Assembly (NCBI GenBank): GCA_964630265.1
Contig: CAZVRW010000013.1
Span: 1 to 64,000, forward strand
Source of the DNA: CAZBWP01 sp964630265
Lineage (GTDB): Bacteria; Pseudomonadota; Alphaproteobacteria; Rhodospirillales; Defluviicoccaceae
Length of the DNA: 64,000 bases
Reading direction: 5' to 3'
Part shown: one piece after another, positions 1 to 8,440 of the stretch
Numbering within the stretch: the stretch's first letter is position 1
Layout: every line of letters begins with the position of its first letter
The notes under the pieces: generated by a model
What the model saw: only the letters and a program-made list of their open reading frames with translations
Database searches by the model: none
Told to the model about the DNA's origin: nothing
Made by a program: the position numbers and the translations under genes

Positions 1-1317
1 CCGTCCGGTCGCCGTCGTCACCTCCGGCTCCGGCACGTCCTCCGGCTCCGGCACGGCCTCGGCGTCCTGCATCTGCCGGAAGCCGGCAGTGAGGCTGCTC
101 TCGCTGTCGATGAGGAATTGCGCGGAAACGACGACGCGGTCCCCTTCCATCAGACCGGCGAGGATCTCCGTCCGATCGCCGACCGTCTGACCCACCGTGA
201 CTGGCGCCGGCGCGAAGCGACCATCGCCCAGCGCCTTGACGACGCGGTCCGCATGGCCGGTGCGGATGACCGACGCCTGCGGCACCGTCAGAACGTCCGT
301 CTTGCCGGGCGTGATCAGCCGGACCGACGCATACATGTTCGGCTTCAGCGCCAAATCCGAATTGTCGAAGCGCAGCCGGAGCTGCACGGTTCGGGTTTCC
401 GGTCGCAGGTCGGGATAGACGAACTCGACGACGCCGGTCCAGACACGGCCCGGCATCCCGGCGATGCGCGCCTCGGCGGTGAGGCCATCGCGCACGAACG
501 CCGCTTGGCTCTCGAAAACGTCGGCGATCAACCAGACGACGGCGGGATCGGTGATCGACATGGTCGTCATTTCCGGCCGGATGAACATGCCCTCGGCGAC
601 GTTCAGGGCGACGACGGCGCCGCTGCGTGGCGCGAACACCTTGATCCGGTCGGGCACCTGGCGGGACTGGCGGATCTCCTCGATCTGTCGCGGATCGACG
701 CCCAGCGACAGCAGCTTGCGCCGCCCGCCGGCAAACATCTGCGTATTTCCACGTTGCAACTCGCGCACGTATTCCCACGCGGCGAAAGCCAGGTCGGGCG
801 AGAAGATCTCGAACACGACCTGCCCCTCTTCGACCGGCGCGCCGATGGAGCGGACCGCCAAGTGTTCGATCCAGCCTTCGGCGCGGACATGCACGTGGCT
901 GGTGCGCGTTTCGTCGTAGGCGACGACGCCGAAGGTCTCGATCGTCGGGTTCAGCGTCGTCCGCTCGGCCAGGGCAGTGCGCACGCCCAGGTTCTGCACC
1001 ATCGCCGGCGACAGGGAGACGATACCGTCCGACCCACCGGCGGCCGCCGCCTCGCCCTCGTAAACCGGGATCAGGTCCATGCCCATGGGCGACTTTCCGG
1101 GGCCGTCGCGCCGGTAATTGGGATCCATCGGCGCGACCCAGTAGAGAATCTGCGGGCCATCCCCCTCAGCTTCGCCGTCGCTTGCGGCGCCGCCATCGCC
1201 CGCCCCCAAGTGGAAGCGCTCCAGCCCAATGCCCACGACCAAGCCGACCACCAGCATCAGCACCGCCACCAACGCGAAGCCTCCGATACGCGCCCCGCTG
1301 GCGAGGGCGAATCTCAT
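1..1317 (-). CDS. CusB-type RND efflux periplasmic adaptor (3' end cut by window)
   Basis: Membrane fusion (adaptor) protein of a metal-efflux RND system, expected to bridge an inner-membrane CusA-type pump and an outer-membrane channel in the periplasm. Reading the minus strand from the ATG at 1317 gives one transmembrane anchor (about residues 7-30) followed at about residues 57-83 by the heavy-metal-binding domain typical of CusB proteins, with the motifs YWVAPMDP and GKSPMGMDL. The adaptor barrel and hairpin regions follow and the frame is open to the window edge, so the C-terminus is missing. The start overlaps the stop of the upstream merR gene (ATGA), so the two are translationally coupled. 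The metal is probably copper or silver, inferred from the family and from the CueR-like regulator. The pump gene would lie beyond the left edge. Confidence 0.85.
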   Translation of the reverse strand, partial: MRFALASGARIGGFALVAVLMLVVGLVVGIGLERFHLGAGDGGAASDGEAEGDGPQILYWVAPMDPNYRRDGPGKSPMGMDLIPVYEGEAAAAGGSDGIVSLSPAMVQNLGVRTALAERTTLNPTIETFGVVAYDETRTSHVHVRAEGWIEHLAVRSIGAPVEEGQVVFEIFSPDLAFAAWEYVRELQRGNTQMFAGGRRKLLSLGVDPRQIEEIRQSRQVPDRIKVFAPRSGAVVALNVAEGMFIRPEMTTMSITDPAVVWLIADVFESQAAFVRDGLTAEARIAGMPGRVWTGVVEFVYPDLRPETRTVQLRLRFDNSDLALKPNMYASVRLITPGKTDVLTVPQASVIRTGHADRVVKALGDGRFAPAPVTVGQTVGDRTEILAGLMEGDRVVVSAQFLIDSESSLTAGFRQMQDAEAVPEPEDVPEPEVTTATGR

Positions 1318-1709
1318 GCGGGCGTCTCGCCGGCCAAGCCGTCGAGGATCGGGCAGTCCGGGCGGTGGTCGCCGTGACAGGCCTCGACCAAGTGGCCGAG
1401 GCTGTCGCGCAGGCTTTGCAACTCCGCGAGCTTGCGGTCGATCTCGGCGATGCGCGCCATGGCCAGCCGCTTCACGTCGGCGCTCGATCGCTGCTTGTCA
1501 TCGTAAAGGGCGAGCAATGCCTGGCACTCATCGATCGAGAAGCCAAGGCCACGCGCCCGCTGCAGGAAACTGAGCTTGCGCAGTTCCCGATCGCCGAAGT
1601 GGCGATAGCCGTTGGCGCGGCGTACCGGCGCCACGAGGCCGATCTCCTCATAATAGCGGATCGTCTTGATCGGCAGACCGGTGAGGTCCGACGCCCGGCC
1701 GATGTTCAT
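1314..1709 (-). CDS. MerR-family metal-sensing regulator (CueR/HmrR-like)
   Basis: A DNA-binding activator-repressor of the MerR family. The N-terminal helix-turn-helix starts MNIGRASDLTGLPIKTIRYY; a coiled-coil dimerisation helix follows, and the C-terminal metal loop holds two cysteines eight residues apart (CHGDHRPDC), the spacing of CueR-type Cu(I) sensors. I start at the ATG at 1709 because a strong GGGGAG ribosome site lies just upstream; a ten-residue longer version from 1739 lacks one and would precede the conserved HTH start. The gene is first in an operon with the cusB-like adaptor (4-base overlap), and a MerR-type promoter lies about 125 bases upstream. The regulator therefore probably controls itself and the efflux genes. 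Copper is the likely inducer; silver or gold are possible. Confidence 0.9.
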   Translation of the reverse strand: MNIGRASDLTGLPIKTIRYYEEIGLVAPVRRANGYRHFGDRELRKLSFLQRARGLGFSIDECQALLALYDDKQRSSADVKRLAMARIAEIDRKLAELQSLRDSLGHLVEACHGDHRPDCPILDGLAGETPA

Positions 1710-1825
1710 CGCTCTCCCCGCTGCCCTCGTCCGCTCCACGCCATGCGATCACCCGGCAACCGGGCACAGCGCCGGCGTTCCCGTCAGGCACGCCGGGGGC
1801 GGCGAACCTTCCAGCCCACCAGAGA

Positions 1826-1856
1826 CCAATGGAGTCTCCAGTGACTGGAGGGTCAA
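1826..1856 (-). promoter_or_regulatory. MerR-type promoter/operator with 19-bp spacer
   Basis: On the minus strand a perfect -35 element TTGACC (1851-1856) is followed by a perfect dyad, CTCCAGTCACTGGAG (1836-1850), and then a weak -10 (CATTGG, 1826-1831, or ATTGGT one base further). The 19-20 bp spacing with a dyad between -35 and -10 is the hallmark of promoters activated by MerR proteins through DNA untwisting. It points into the merR-cusB operon. Confidence 0.7.
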
Positions 1857-1932
1857 GGCCTCACCGCCGCCTTCACGCTGTCGTGTTCGCAGGGTCTGCC
1901 GGAGCGCACCGCCGGCCGCCATGGAGCCGGGA

Positions 1933-3687
1933 TCAGCGGTCCGCCGCATCCCGATGGCTGGCGGGGCGCACATCCAGGCCCGGTGCCCGCGCATCACTGG
2001 CTTTCGCCGTGGCAATCAAGGTCTTCGCCTCGGACACCTGGGCCGGCGTCATCACCGTCTCGAGGAGACCGAGCACGCGCGTCGCCTCCTCTTCGCCCTG
2101 GTCCGCCGCCAACCCGAGCCACCTGTAGGCCTGCACCAAGTCCTGCGGCACGCCGTGGCCCTTCGCATACATGATGCCGAGACTGAGTTCAGCCTGCGCG
2201 ATCCCCGCGTCGGCGGCGCGGCGGAGCCATGTGGCAGCAGCCGCGTGGTCCTGCTCGACGCCACGGCCCGAGTAGTACATGACACCAACGTTGAACGCCG
2301 CCACGGGCATGCCCTGATCGGCGGCCCGCCGATACCAGGCGAACGCTTCGGCCACGTCGCTTGGCAGGCCCTGCCCCCGCTCGTGGAACACCCCCAGATT
2401 GAACTGCGCCTCGGCGATTCCCTGTGCGGCGGCGCGCCGAAACCATTCGGCCGCCTCCCCATAGTCCTGTTCAACCCCCTGCCCGGTATCATACAAAACG
2501 CCCAGGTTGAATTGGGCGTAAGGCTCGCCGGCTTCGGCCGCCAGCCGATACCAATCCGCCGCTTCGGTGTAATCCTGCGACACCCCGAGGCCCCCGGCAT
2601 GCAAGACGCCGAGGTTGAACTGCGCCTCCGCGTCGCCCTGGTCGGCGGCCCGCCGATACCAGGCCGCCGCATCGGCATAGCTTTGTGTCACCCCGTCGCC
2701 GCGCTCATAGCGCGCGCCCAGCGCCACCTGCGTCCGCGCCTCGCCCTGCTCGGCCCGCGCGCGGAGCGACCGCACCTCCAACGCCTCTGCCGAAATGCCC
2801 CCGCCTTCGTCCGTCGCCGGTCCCGCCGGCTCAGCCACGGCAACGGGGCTTTCCAGACGGCGCGCCTGCAGCGCTTCCAGCCGCGCCGCTGCCGATGCCA
2901 TGCCCTGGTCGGCCGCCCGTCGATACCACGCCGCTGCCAGGGCATGGTCGGGCTCGACCCCCCGTCCCTGCTCGTAGAGATCGCCGAGCGTCATCTGGGC
3001 CGCGGCAAGGCCTTGACCGGCGGCACGGCGATACCAACGAATGGCCTTGTCCAGGTCCTCGGGCATGCCGAGACCGTGCTGGTGCAGCAGCGCCAGATTG
3101 TATTGTGCCGCGCCGCTCCCCTGGTCCGCCGCGCGCCGATACCATTGCGCCGCCTGGGCGAAATCTTGGGGCGCGCCCCGGCCCTCCGCGAGCAGCGTCC
3201 CGAGATTGAGTTGCGCCGCGGCGTGACCCTGGTCCGCCGCGCGCCGATACCATTGTGCCGCCTCGGCCTCGTCGCGCGTCACACCCCGACCGCTTTCGGT
3301 CAGCACGCCGAGATTGAACGCCGCCCCGGGAAGCCCCTGGTCCGCCGCGGCGCGATACCATTTGGCTGCCATGCCGGCATCGGGGGCCACCCCCAGTCCC
3401 TGTTCGAACAGGACCCCCAGCTTGAACTGCGCGATGGCGTTGCCCTGCTCCGCCACCGACCGCAGCAACGCCGCGGCCGCAGCGTGATCGCCGGCCTCGA
3501 AAGCGACCAGGCCAGCCGTCAACGCGTCGTCCCGCGGCGCGCCGATCGCGTCCGTGTTCCGGCGCGGTGGCTCAGCGGCGCCTGCGTTGGCCAGTGGCGT
3601 CAGCGCGCACAGCAGCGCCAGCAGCGCCCAGCCAGCGCGGCGCGAACACCTCGTTCCGTTGTGGACGACCTTGTGCACGTTGCTCAT
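1933..3687 (-). CDS. Secreted Sel1-repeat protein
   Basis: Exported protein of about 584 residues made almost entirely of Sel1-like (TPR-related) repeats. An N-terminal signal peptide (arginines, then WALLALLCALTPLANAGA) precedes two arrays: about five 36-residue repeats (residues ~70-250) and about six more (~290-530), separated by a proline/alanine-rich linker. Repeat cores read AAQWYRRAADQG and AQFNLGVLY. Sel1 repeats act as protein-interaction scaffolds; no enzymatic domain is visible. The underlying DNA is itself a roughly 108-bp tandem repeat, so copy-number change by recombination is likely. I chose the ATG at 3687; a TTG at 3717 is an alternative. It is divergent from another Sel1-type gene at 3936, with a long hairpin between them. 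The specific function is unknown. Confidence 0.85.
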   Translation of the reverse strand: MSNVHKVVHNGTRCSRRAGWALLALLCALTPLANAGAAEPPRRNTDAIGAPRDDALTAGLVAFEAGDHAAAAALLRSVAEQGNAIAQFKLGVLFEQGLGVAPDAGMAAKWYRAAADQGLPGAAFNLGVLTESGRGVTRDEAEAAQWYRRAADQGHAAAQLNLGTLLAEGRGAPQDFAQAAQWYRRAADQGSGAAQYNLALLHQHGLGMPEDLDKAIRWYRRAAGQGLAAAQMTLGDLYEQGRGVEPDHALAAAWYRRAADQGMASAAARLEALQARRLESPVAVAEPAGPATDEGGGISAEALEVRSLRARAEQGEARTQVALGARYERGDGVTQSYADAAAWYRRAADQGDAEAQFNLGVLHAGGLGVSQDYTEAADWYRLAAEAGEPYAQFNLGVLYDTGQGVEQDYGEAAEWFRRAAAQGIAEAQFNLGVFHERGQGLPSDVAEAFAWYRRAADQGMPVAAFNVGVMYYSGRGVEQDHAAAATWLRRAADAGIAQAELSLGIMYAKGHGVPQDLVQAYRWLGLAADQGEEEATRVLGLLETVMTPAQVSEAKTLIATAKASDARAPGLDVRPASHRDAADR

Positions 3688-3817
3688 GTCGGGCAGTATG
3701 TTTGGCTTCACGAACAATTCATCGATCGGTCATCGTATTACAGTCGCCGGCCTTGATGAAGCAATGTTCGATGTTTCGCGAGACACGTCGCATGCATGGC
3801 CCAAAACGGGCAGACCT

Positions 3818-3882
3818 GCGGACACTCTGGTAGCCTGCGGACTCTCTGGTAGATTGCGTCCGCAGGCTACCAGAGTGTCCGC
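3818..3882. repeat. Perfect 24-bp inverted repeat with alternative pairing partner
   Basis: Arms at 3818-3841 and 3859-3882 are perfectly complementary over 24 bases with a 17-base loop. The loop carries a second copy of CTCTGGTAG, so the right arm (CTACCAGAG) could pair with either copy. It lies between two divergently transcribed Sel1-type genes, so it is not positioned as a terminator, and there is no T-run. The role is unknown; a regulatory cruciform or RNA leader structure is possible. Confidence 0.75.
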
Positions 3883-3935
3883 GCGGCCTTCGCGGCGTTG
3901 GGAAAACGAAAGCCGCTCGGCAGACGAGGGGGATC

Positions 3936-4727
3936 ATGGTGAAGCGTGGGGTTTGGTCAAAGTCTATGGGTCGGCAACGCGACCGGGTCAGGTCGAACCG
4001 TGGGGTTGCTGTGGCCCTGGGGGCCATCGTGGCGGGGGCTTTGCCGCTGGCGGGTGCGGCCTTGGCCGAGCCGGCAGCGACGACCATCGAGTTCCAGCGT
4101 GCGGATACGCAGTCCGACCCCGGCGTGGACGTGGAGCAGTGGATCCGGACCCATGCACCCACGGCGCCCGCAGCCGAAGAGCCCGTTGACACAGCAACGG
4201 CCGAGCCCGCCCCAGCCGAGCCCCTGGCCGCCGAGCCCCTGGCCGCCGAGCCGGTGATTGCCCAAGTCCCAGCGCCCGACCCTGGCCCCCCTGAGCGCCC
4301 GGCGGCCGAGACCGCGACGACCCAGACCGCGACGACCCAGACCGCGACGATTGAGCCGGTCACAGCCCAGGCCCAGGCGCCAACCGACGATGCCCGCGTC
4401 GAGGCGTGGGTCGAGCGCGGCAACAGCCTGCTCGGCACCGGGGACATCGCGTCGGCCCGCCTGTTCTACCGCTTGGCGGCGGAGGCCGGCAGCGCCGTCG
4501 CCGCCGGACGTACCGGCATGACCCACGATCCGCTCTATTTCCGGGAAAGCGGCGTCATCGGCATCACGCCCGATCCCACCGCCGCCCTGCGATGGTACAC
4601 GCTCGGCCAGACCCGCGGCGATGCCGCCTCGGCCGAACGTCTCGAGTCGCTGGTGGAAAGCCTGCGTAAGGCGGCGGCGGCGGGAGACGACCGTGCGCAA
4701 CGGGTCCTCGCCGCCGCCGGCCTGTAG
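3936..4727 (+). CDS. Exported Sel1-like protein with Pro/Ala-rich linker
   Basis: 263-residue protein of unknown function. It has an N-terminal hydrophobic export signal (about residues 22-44, ending GAALA), a long low-complexity linker (about 60-150) rich in Ala, Pro, Glu and Thr and built partly from 15-bp DNA repeats (4200-4260 and 4305-4350), and a C-terminal helical domain (about 150-263) with Sel1-like features such as ARLFYRLAAEAG and ALRWYTLGQ. That C-terminal domain closely resembles the C-terminus of the AAA-like protein encoded at 5012, so the two are paralogous modules probably acting in the same periplasmic space. The start has a clear GAGGGGG ribosome site. No catalytic residues are recognisable. 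Confidence 0.8.
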   Translation: MVKRGVWSKSMGRQRDRVRSNRGVAVALGAIVAGALPLAGAALAEPAATTIEFQRADTQSDPGVDVEQWIRTHAPTAPAAEEPVDTATAEPAPAEPLAAEPLAAEPVIAQVPAPDPGPPERPAAETATTQTATTQTATIEPVTAQAQAPTDDARVEAWVERGNSLLGTGDIASARLFYRLAAEAGSAVAAGRTGMTHDPLYFRESGVIGITPDPTAALRWYTLGQTRGDAASAERLESLVESLRKAAAAGDDRAQRVLAAAGL

Positions 4728-5011
4728 CGCCCGCGCCCGGGCAGCCGGCTTCGGATTGTCGGGCGTTGATGTGCCCGGCCTGCAGCATCGGCATGGCACA
4801 TATGGAACACTTTTGGGGTATGCAGACGGGAGGTGATGGGGCTAAACGGTGTCCGTAATCGCTTCGGTGATTGATCCTGCTGACATGCGGGCGAAGATGG
4901 CGATCGCCCCCCGAATCGTAAGGTGAGCGTGGTCCCGTGGATGCAAGTCGGCCGTAACGGAGGAGCGACGGATCGCCGTCGCCGCACCGCCATCACAGGG
5001 CCGTCCCGCTG
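4728..5011. other. Intergenic stretch without recognised gene
   Basis: 284 bases between the exported Sel1-like gene and the AAA-like gene. No convincing coding signal, terminator or promoter motif was seen. Confidence 0.5.
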
Positions 5012-7099
5012 ATGCCGGGGGCAGCGGTGACCATCGATCTGCTCACCGTCGACCCGGTCGCCGAGGCGTGCCGCGAGGCGGTCGGCACCTGGGTCAGGCG
5101 GGGTCAACGGCTCGTCGTCTTGTCAGGCGAGCGTGGTCGCGGGCGGACCACCGTGCTGCGACGTGTCGCAGACGACCTCGCCGCGGCGGCACTCGTCGAC
5201 TGCCTCGGCCCCGAGGACATCATCGACTGCACCGCGGATCTCACCTTCGATCAACTCCTTGAGGCGGCGCGGCGCGAGCCACGTCCGGCCGTCGCCGATC
5301 CGGTGGGTGCCGCCGCCGACACCCAGGCGCGCGATGACGGCCTGCTGCCGTTGCCGTTCGTCAACACCGGCCGGCGCCGTGTCGTCCTGCTCGACACGGC
5401 CGAGCGCCTGTGTCCCGCCACCTTCGATCGTCTGGCCGAGTTGCAGCGGCGCCTGTGGAAGCAGTCCGGTCCGCTGTCTCTCGTGGTGACGATCACGCCC
5501 GAATTGGAGGGCCGGCTGGTTGCGGTGGGGGAGACGCAGCAACTCGCTGTCGCCGGCGCCATCGCTCGCCTGCGGCCTCTGTCCGACGCCGAACTGTCGA
5601 CGGTCGTGCGCCGCGCATTGGCGACTGGGGCGACCGGGACGACCGGGACAACGGCCGGTCCTTCAGCCGTCGATGAACGCTGGCTCGAGTTTGTCATCGG
5701 CACCGCCGACGGCAATCCCCTGCGTGCCCTTCGCATGGCCCGCGCCCTGGCCGACGGTCATGCTTTCGACGTCGTGACCGCCGGCCTGCCCGGCGGTCGG
5801 GCAGCCGCGCCGGGCCAACCGGCGTTGCCGATCGCGGCGCAGCCACGGACGGACGGGGCCGTCGCACCGCCGGCCTATCCCATCGTGCCATTCACCCCAC
5901 AGGCCGCGCCCGGCCGGCGTCGCCTGCGCCGCGCCGGACTGATGGGCGCCGCCGTAGCGGCGACGCTCGCCGCCGTATATGGCGGCCTGCCCGGCGTACA
6001 GGCGCGCGTCGACCGGCTGCTACTGCTGGCATCGTCGACCTTGACGACGATGCTGGTCGACGATCCAGCACCGTCGCCGGCCGCCGTTCTGCAGGTGTCC
6101 GACGGCACCGAAGAGGTATCGGAGCCGACGGCAACCCCGGACCGCGGCGCGCCGGCCGTGGTCCCGTCCGTGCCCCCGCCGCCACCCGTTGAAACACCCG
6201 AGACGCCGGTTGCCCGCGATTCTGAGACCTTCCGAACCGATGCGGGCGGCCCCGCCTCCGAAGCGGGCGTTCAAGCCAATGTCGGCGACAGCCGGGGCAG
6301 CGGTTCGGAAGCGGCCTCGCCGCCGGCGTCGACAACCGGGCCGGCAGCGCCCGAGTCGCGCCAAGCAGCGCCGGCCGCAACGCAAACCGTCGCCGTCGGG
6401 GACATCGGGGCGCCGCCGGCGACGGGCGCGCCCTCGGCGGGCGTCGCGCCGGACGCCGCGCCGTTGGCCGAGCAGTTGGCCGAACTGAGGCCCGAGACCG
6501 CCATAGAGATCGAGACAGAGACCGCGACAGAGATCGAGACCGAGATCGAGATCGAGACCGCGACACTGGCGGCGGCGCTGACTGAGATCCCGGCACCGAT
6601 TTCGGCCGAGATTTCGACAGCGACGCTGCGCGATATTCGAGACACCCCCCGCACCGTCGGTTCGCTGGCGCGCCGTGGCGCCGGTGGCGGCGATGTGCCG
6701 CCGGCACCAGCACCGGCGCAGACAGCTCCTGCACGCCCCGGTGCTGGCGCCGGTGCCGAGACCGCCACGACGTGGTTGGACCGGGGCGAGCAGTTATTGC
6801 GCCAGGGAGACGTTGCCGCAGCGCGGCCCTTCTTCCGTCTCGCCGCCGAGGCCGGCAGTGGCCAAGCCGCCGGCCGTGCCGGCCTGACCTACGATCCGCT
6901 TTACCTCGCGGGGCGCGGCGTCGTCGGCGACGTCGCCGACCCGCGTCTGGCCCTCGCTTGGTACCAAGTGGGCGAGGCCGCCGGTGACGCGGCATCAGCA
7001 GACCGCCTGAGCGCGCTTACCGCCTTCCTTAAGCGCGAAGCGGCCGCCGGCAACGCCGCCGCCGCGAGCGCGTTGTTGGCCGCCGGCCTCGACGGCTGA
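5012..7099 (+). CDS. Membrane AAA-like ATPase fused to periplasmic Sel1-like domain
   Basis: 695-residue protein. The N-terminal half resembles the AAA ATPases of the ExeA/GspA/DamX type: a P-loop GERGRGRTT at about residues 39-47 and a Walker B-like VVLLDTAERL at about 123-132. The invariant Walker A lysine appears as arginine, so ATP hydrolysis may be altered or lost. One transmembrane helix (about 309-328) is followed by a long Pro/Ala/Thr linker that includes an acidic Glu-Ile-Glu-Thr repeat (about 495-515). The C-terminal domain (about 585-695) matches the C-terminus of the neighbouring exported protein (FRLAAEAGSGQAAGR, DPLYLAGRGV). The expected topology is a cytoplasmic ATPase with a periplasmic Sel1 domain. 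A GTG at 5027, preceded by GGGGG, is an alternative start. A role at the cell envelope is inferred from topology only. Confidence 0.75.
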   Translation: MPGAAVTIDLLTVDPVAEACREAVGTWVRRGQRLVVLSGERGRGRTTVLRRVADDLAAAALVDCLGPEDIIDCTADLTFDQLLEAARREPRPAVADPVGAAADTQARDDGLLPLPFVNTGRRRVVLLDTAERLCPATFDRLAELQRRLWKQSGPLSLVVTITPELEGRLVAVGETQQLAVAGAIARLRPLSDAELSTVVRRALATGATGTTGTTAGPSAVDERWLEFVIGTADGNPLRALRMARALADGHAFDVVTAGLPGGRAAAPGQPALPIAAQPRTDGAVAPPAYPIVPFTPQAAPGRRRLRRAGLMGAAVAATLAAVYGGLPGVQARVDRLLLLASSTLTTMLVDDPAPSPAAVLQVSDGTEEVSEPTATPDRGAPAVVPSVPPPPPVETPETPVARDSETFRTDAGGPASEAGVQANVGDSRGSGSEAASPPASTTGPAAPESRQAAPAATQTVAVGDIGAPPATGAPSAGVAPDAAPLAEQLAELRPETAIEIETETATEIETEIEIETATLAAALTEIPAPISAEISTATLRDIRDTPRTVGSLARRGAGGGDVPPAPAPAQTAPARPGAGAGAETATTWLDRGEQLLRQGDVAAARPFFRLAAEAGSGQAAGRAGLTYDPLYLAGRGVVGDVADPRLALAWYQVGEAAGDAASADRLSALTAFLKREAAAGNAAAASALLAAGLDG

Positions 7100-7152
7100 C
7101 CATCGCGCCCGCCGATCGCGGGCGGCCCGGTGACCATCGCGCCCGCCGACGG
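7098..7152. repeat. 20-bp direct repeat and small GC hairpin between convergent genes
   Basis: TGACCATCGCGCCCGCCGA occurs at about 7098-7117 and again at about 7131-7150. The first copy contains the hairpin CGCCCGC-CGATC-GCGGGCG. It lies between the convergent ends of the AAA-like gene and the TAXI receptor gene and may act as a bidirectional stop for transcription, although there is no T-run. Confidence 0.45.
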
Positions 7153-7171
7153 CGCGCGGCGGGGCGGGCGG

Positions 7172-8341
7172 TCACTGTCGCAGGCGTTGCCGCCACTCCA
7201 GATACTGCTGGAAGATCACCTGCCGTTCGGCGTCAGAGATCGGCGCGCTGGCGTCACCCCCGACCTGGGCGCGGAAAAAGCTCAGGAACTCCTCGAACGA
7301 CTGCTCGGTCTCCGCCGAGGCGCGAGCCGCCGCCTGCGCTTCCTCCTGACGCGACAGGCGTTCGGCGTAGCCGGCCAGCCACGTCTCCGCCGTCGAAAAG
7401 CGCCGCCATCCCGGCACCTCGGCCGCGAGGTTGACCTCGCGCCACTTGGCGTGCCGCGGTGGCTGCTGAAACTCGTCGAAGGCGTCGAAGAACGCCTCGA
7501 CGAAGGTGGCGACATTGCGATACCGCGAATGGGTGGTCGGCCAATTGTAGACCGCCATGACGGCGCCGACGGCGACGGTGTCGACGCTGTCGCCCTCGGC
7601 GATCAGGCGCGGGTAGTCTTCGTGCTCGAGGCGCGCCGGCAGGTAGGTCTCCAATAGGTCGGCGGTGAGCGGGACCGGCAGGAAGCGCAAGCCGTCGCCG
7701 GGCTCGAGCCCGTCGTAAAGGCGCGTCGGCTTGCCCGCGACATAGACCATTGCCGCGATCTCGCCCGCCTTCAGCTTTTCTAGGGCCAGCGCCTGATCGA
7801 ACGTGGTCGGCTCCACCGCAACGCCAAGCAGCCGGAACACCGTCCCCGCGGTCATGTTGGTGCCGCTGCCGTCCACATCGAAATTCACCGGCAGACCTTC
7901 GAGCGCCTGGACGTCGGCGATATCATCGCGGGCGAGCAGGTGAAACTCTTCGTTGTAGAGCTTGGCGATATAGCGAACGCGCTGCTCGATGGTCGGATGG
8001 ATGCCTTCACTCTTCATGAAGGCGAGCACGTCGGATTGGACGATGCCGACATCGATGCCGTGCAAGTAGAGAATGTCGGTGATGTTTTGCACCGAGCCCT
8101 TGCCGATGATCGGCAGCACACGGAGTTCGTTGCGGTTGTCGAGAACCGCCGCCAGGTCCGCGGCGATGCGGATGTAGGTACCGTTCACGCCACCGGAGAT
8201 CACCCCGACACGGCCGGCGTTGACCCGCTCGCGCAGCGCGTCCATGCCCGCGCGAGACCGCATGTCTTGTGCCGTCGCCAGTCCGGCGAAACTGCCAACG
8301 AGGCCAATCAGCGAAAGAAGGAGCAACGCTTTCCGAAACAT
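7172..8341 (-). CDS. TAXI-family TRAP transporter solute receptor
   Basis: Periplasmic substrate-binding protein of the TAXI class (TRAP-associated extracytoplasmic immunogenic protein), about 389 residues. It has a signal peptide (MFRKALLLLSLIGLVGSFAG, cleaved after ATAQ). The binding fold shows the family pattern: VISGGVNGTYIRIAADLA near the N-terminus, then VGIVQSDVLAF, LPVNFDVDGSGTNMTAG and the C-terminal helices. Start 8341 has an AAGGAAG ribosome site. TAXI receptors usually feed a fused DctQM permease, but no TRAP membrane gene is adjacent, so it may work with a distant permease or serve as a sensor. An unusually long C-terminal helical extension (about 310-389) is rich in Ala, Glu and Arg. 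Ligand unknown. Confidence 0.85.
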   Translation of the reverse strand: MFRKALLLLSLIGLVGSFAGLATAQDMRSRAGMDALRERVNAGRVGVISGGVNGTYIRIAADLAAVLDNRNELRVLPIIGKGSVQNITDILYLHGIDVGIVQSDVLAFMKSEGIHPTIEQRVRYIAKLYNEEFHLLARDDIADVQALEGLPVNFDVDGSGTNMTAGTVFRLLGVAVEPTTFDQALALEKLKAGEIAAMVYVAGKPTRLYDGLEPGDGLRFLPVPLTADLLETYLPARLEHEDYPRLIAEGDSVDTVAVGAVMAVYNWPTTHSRYRNVATFVEAFFDAFDEFQQPPRHAKWREVNLAAEVPGWRRFSTAETWLAGYAERLSRQEEAQAAARASAETEQSFEEFLSFFRAQVGGDASAPISDAERQVIFQQYLEWRQRLRQ

Positions 8342-8440
8342 CCGGCTTCCTTTCTGCCCACGGCGTGGTCGCATAAACGTCTCTGTTACCGCGCACGGCA
8401 GTCTTCGGCAAGGTATCCGATCGGCAACGCGCCGGCGCCG

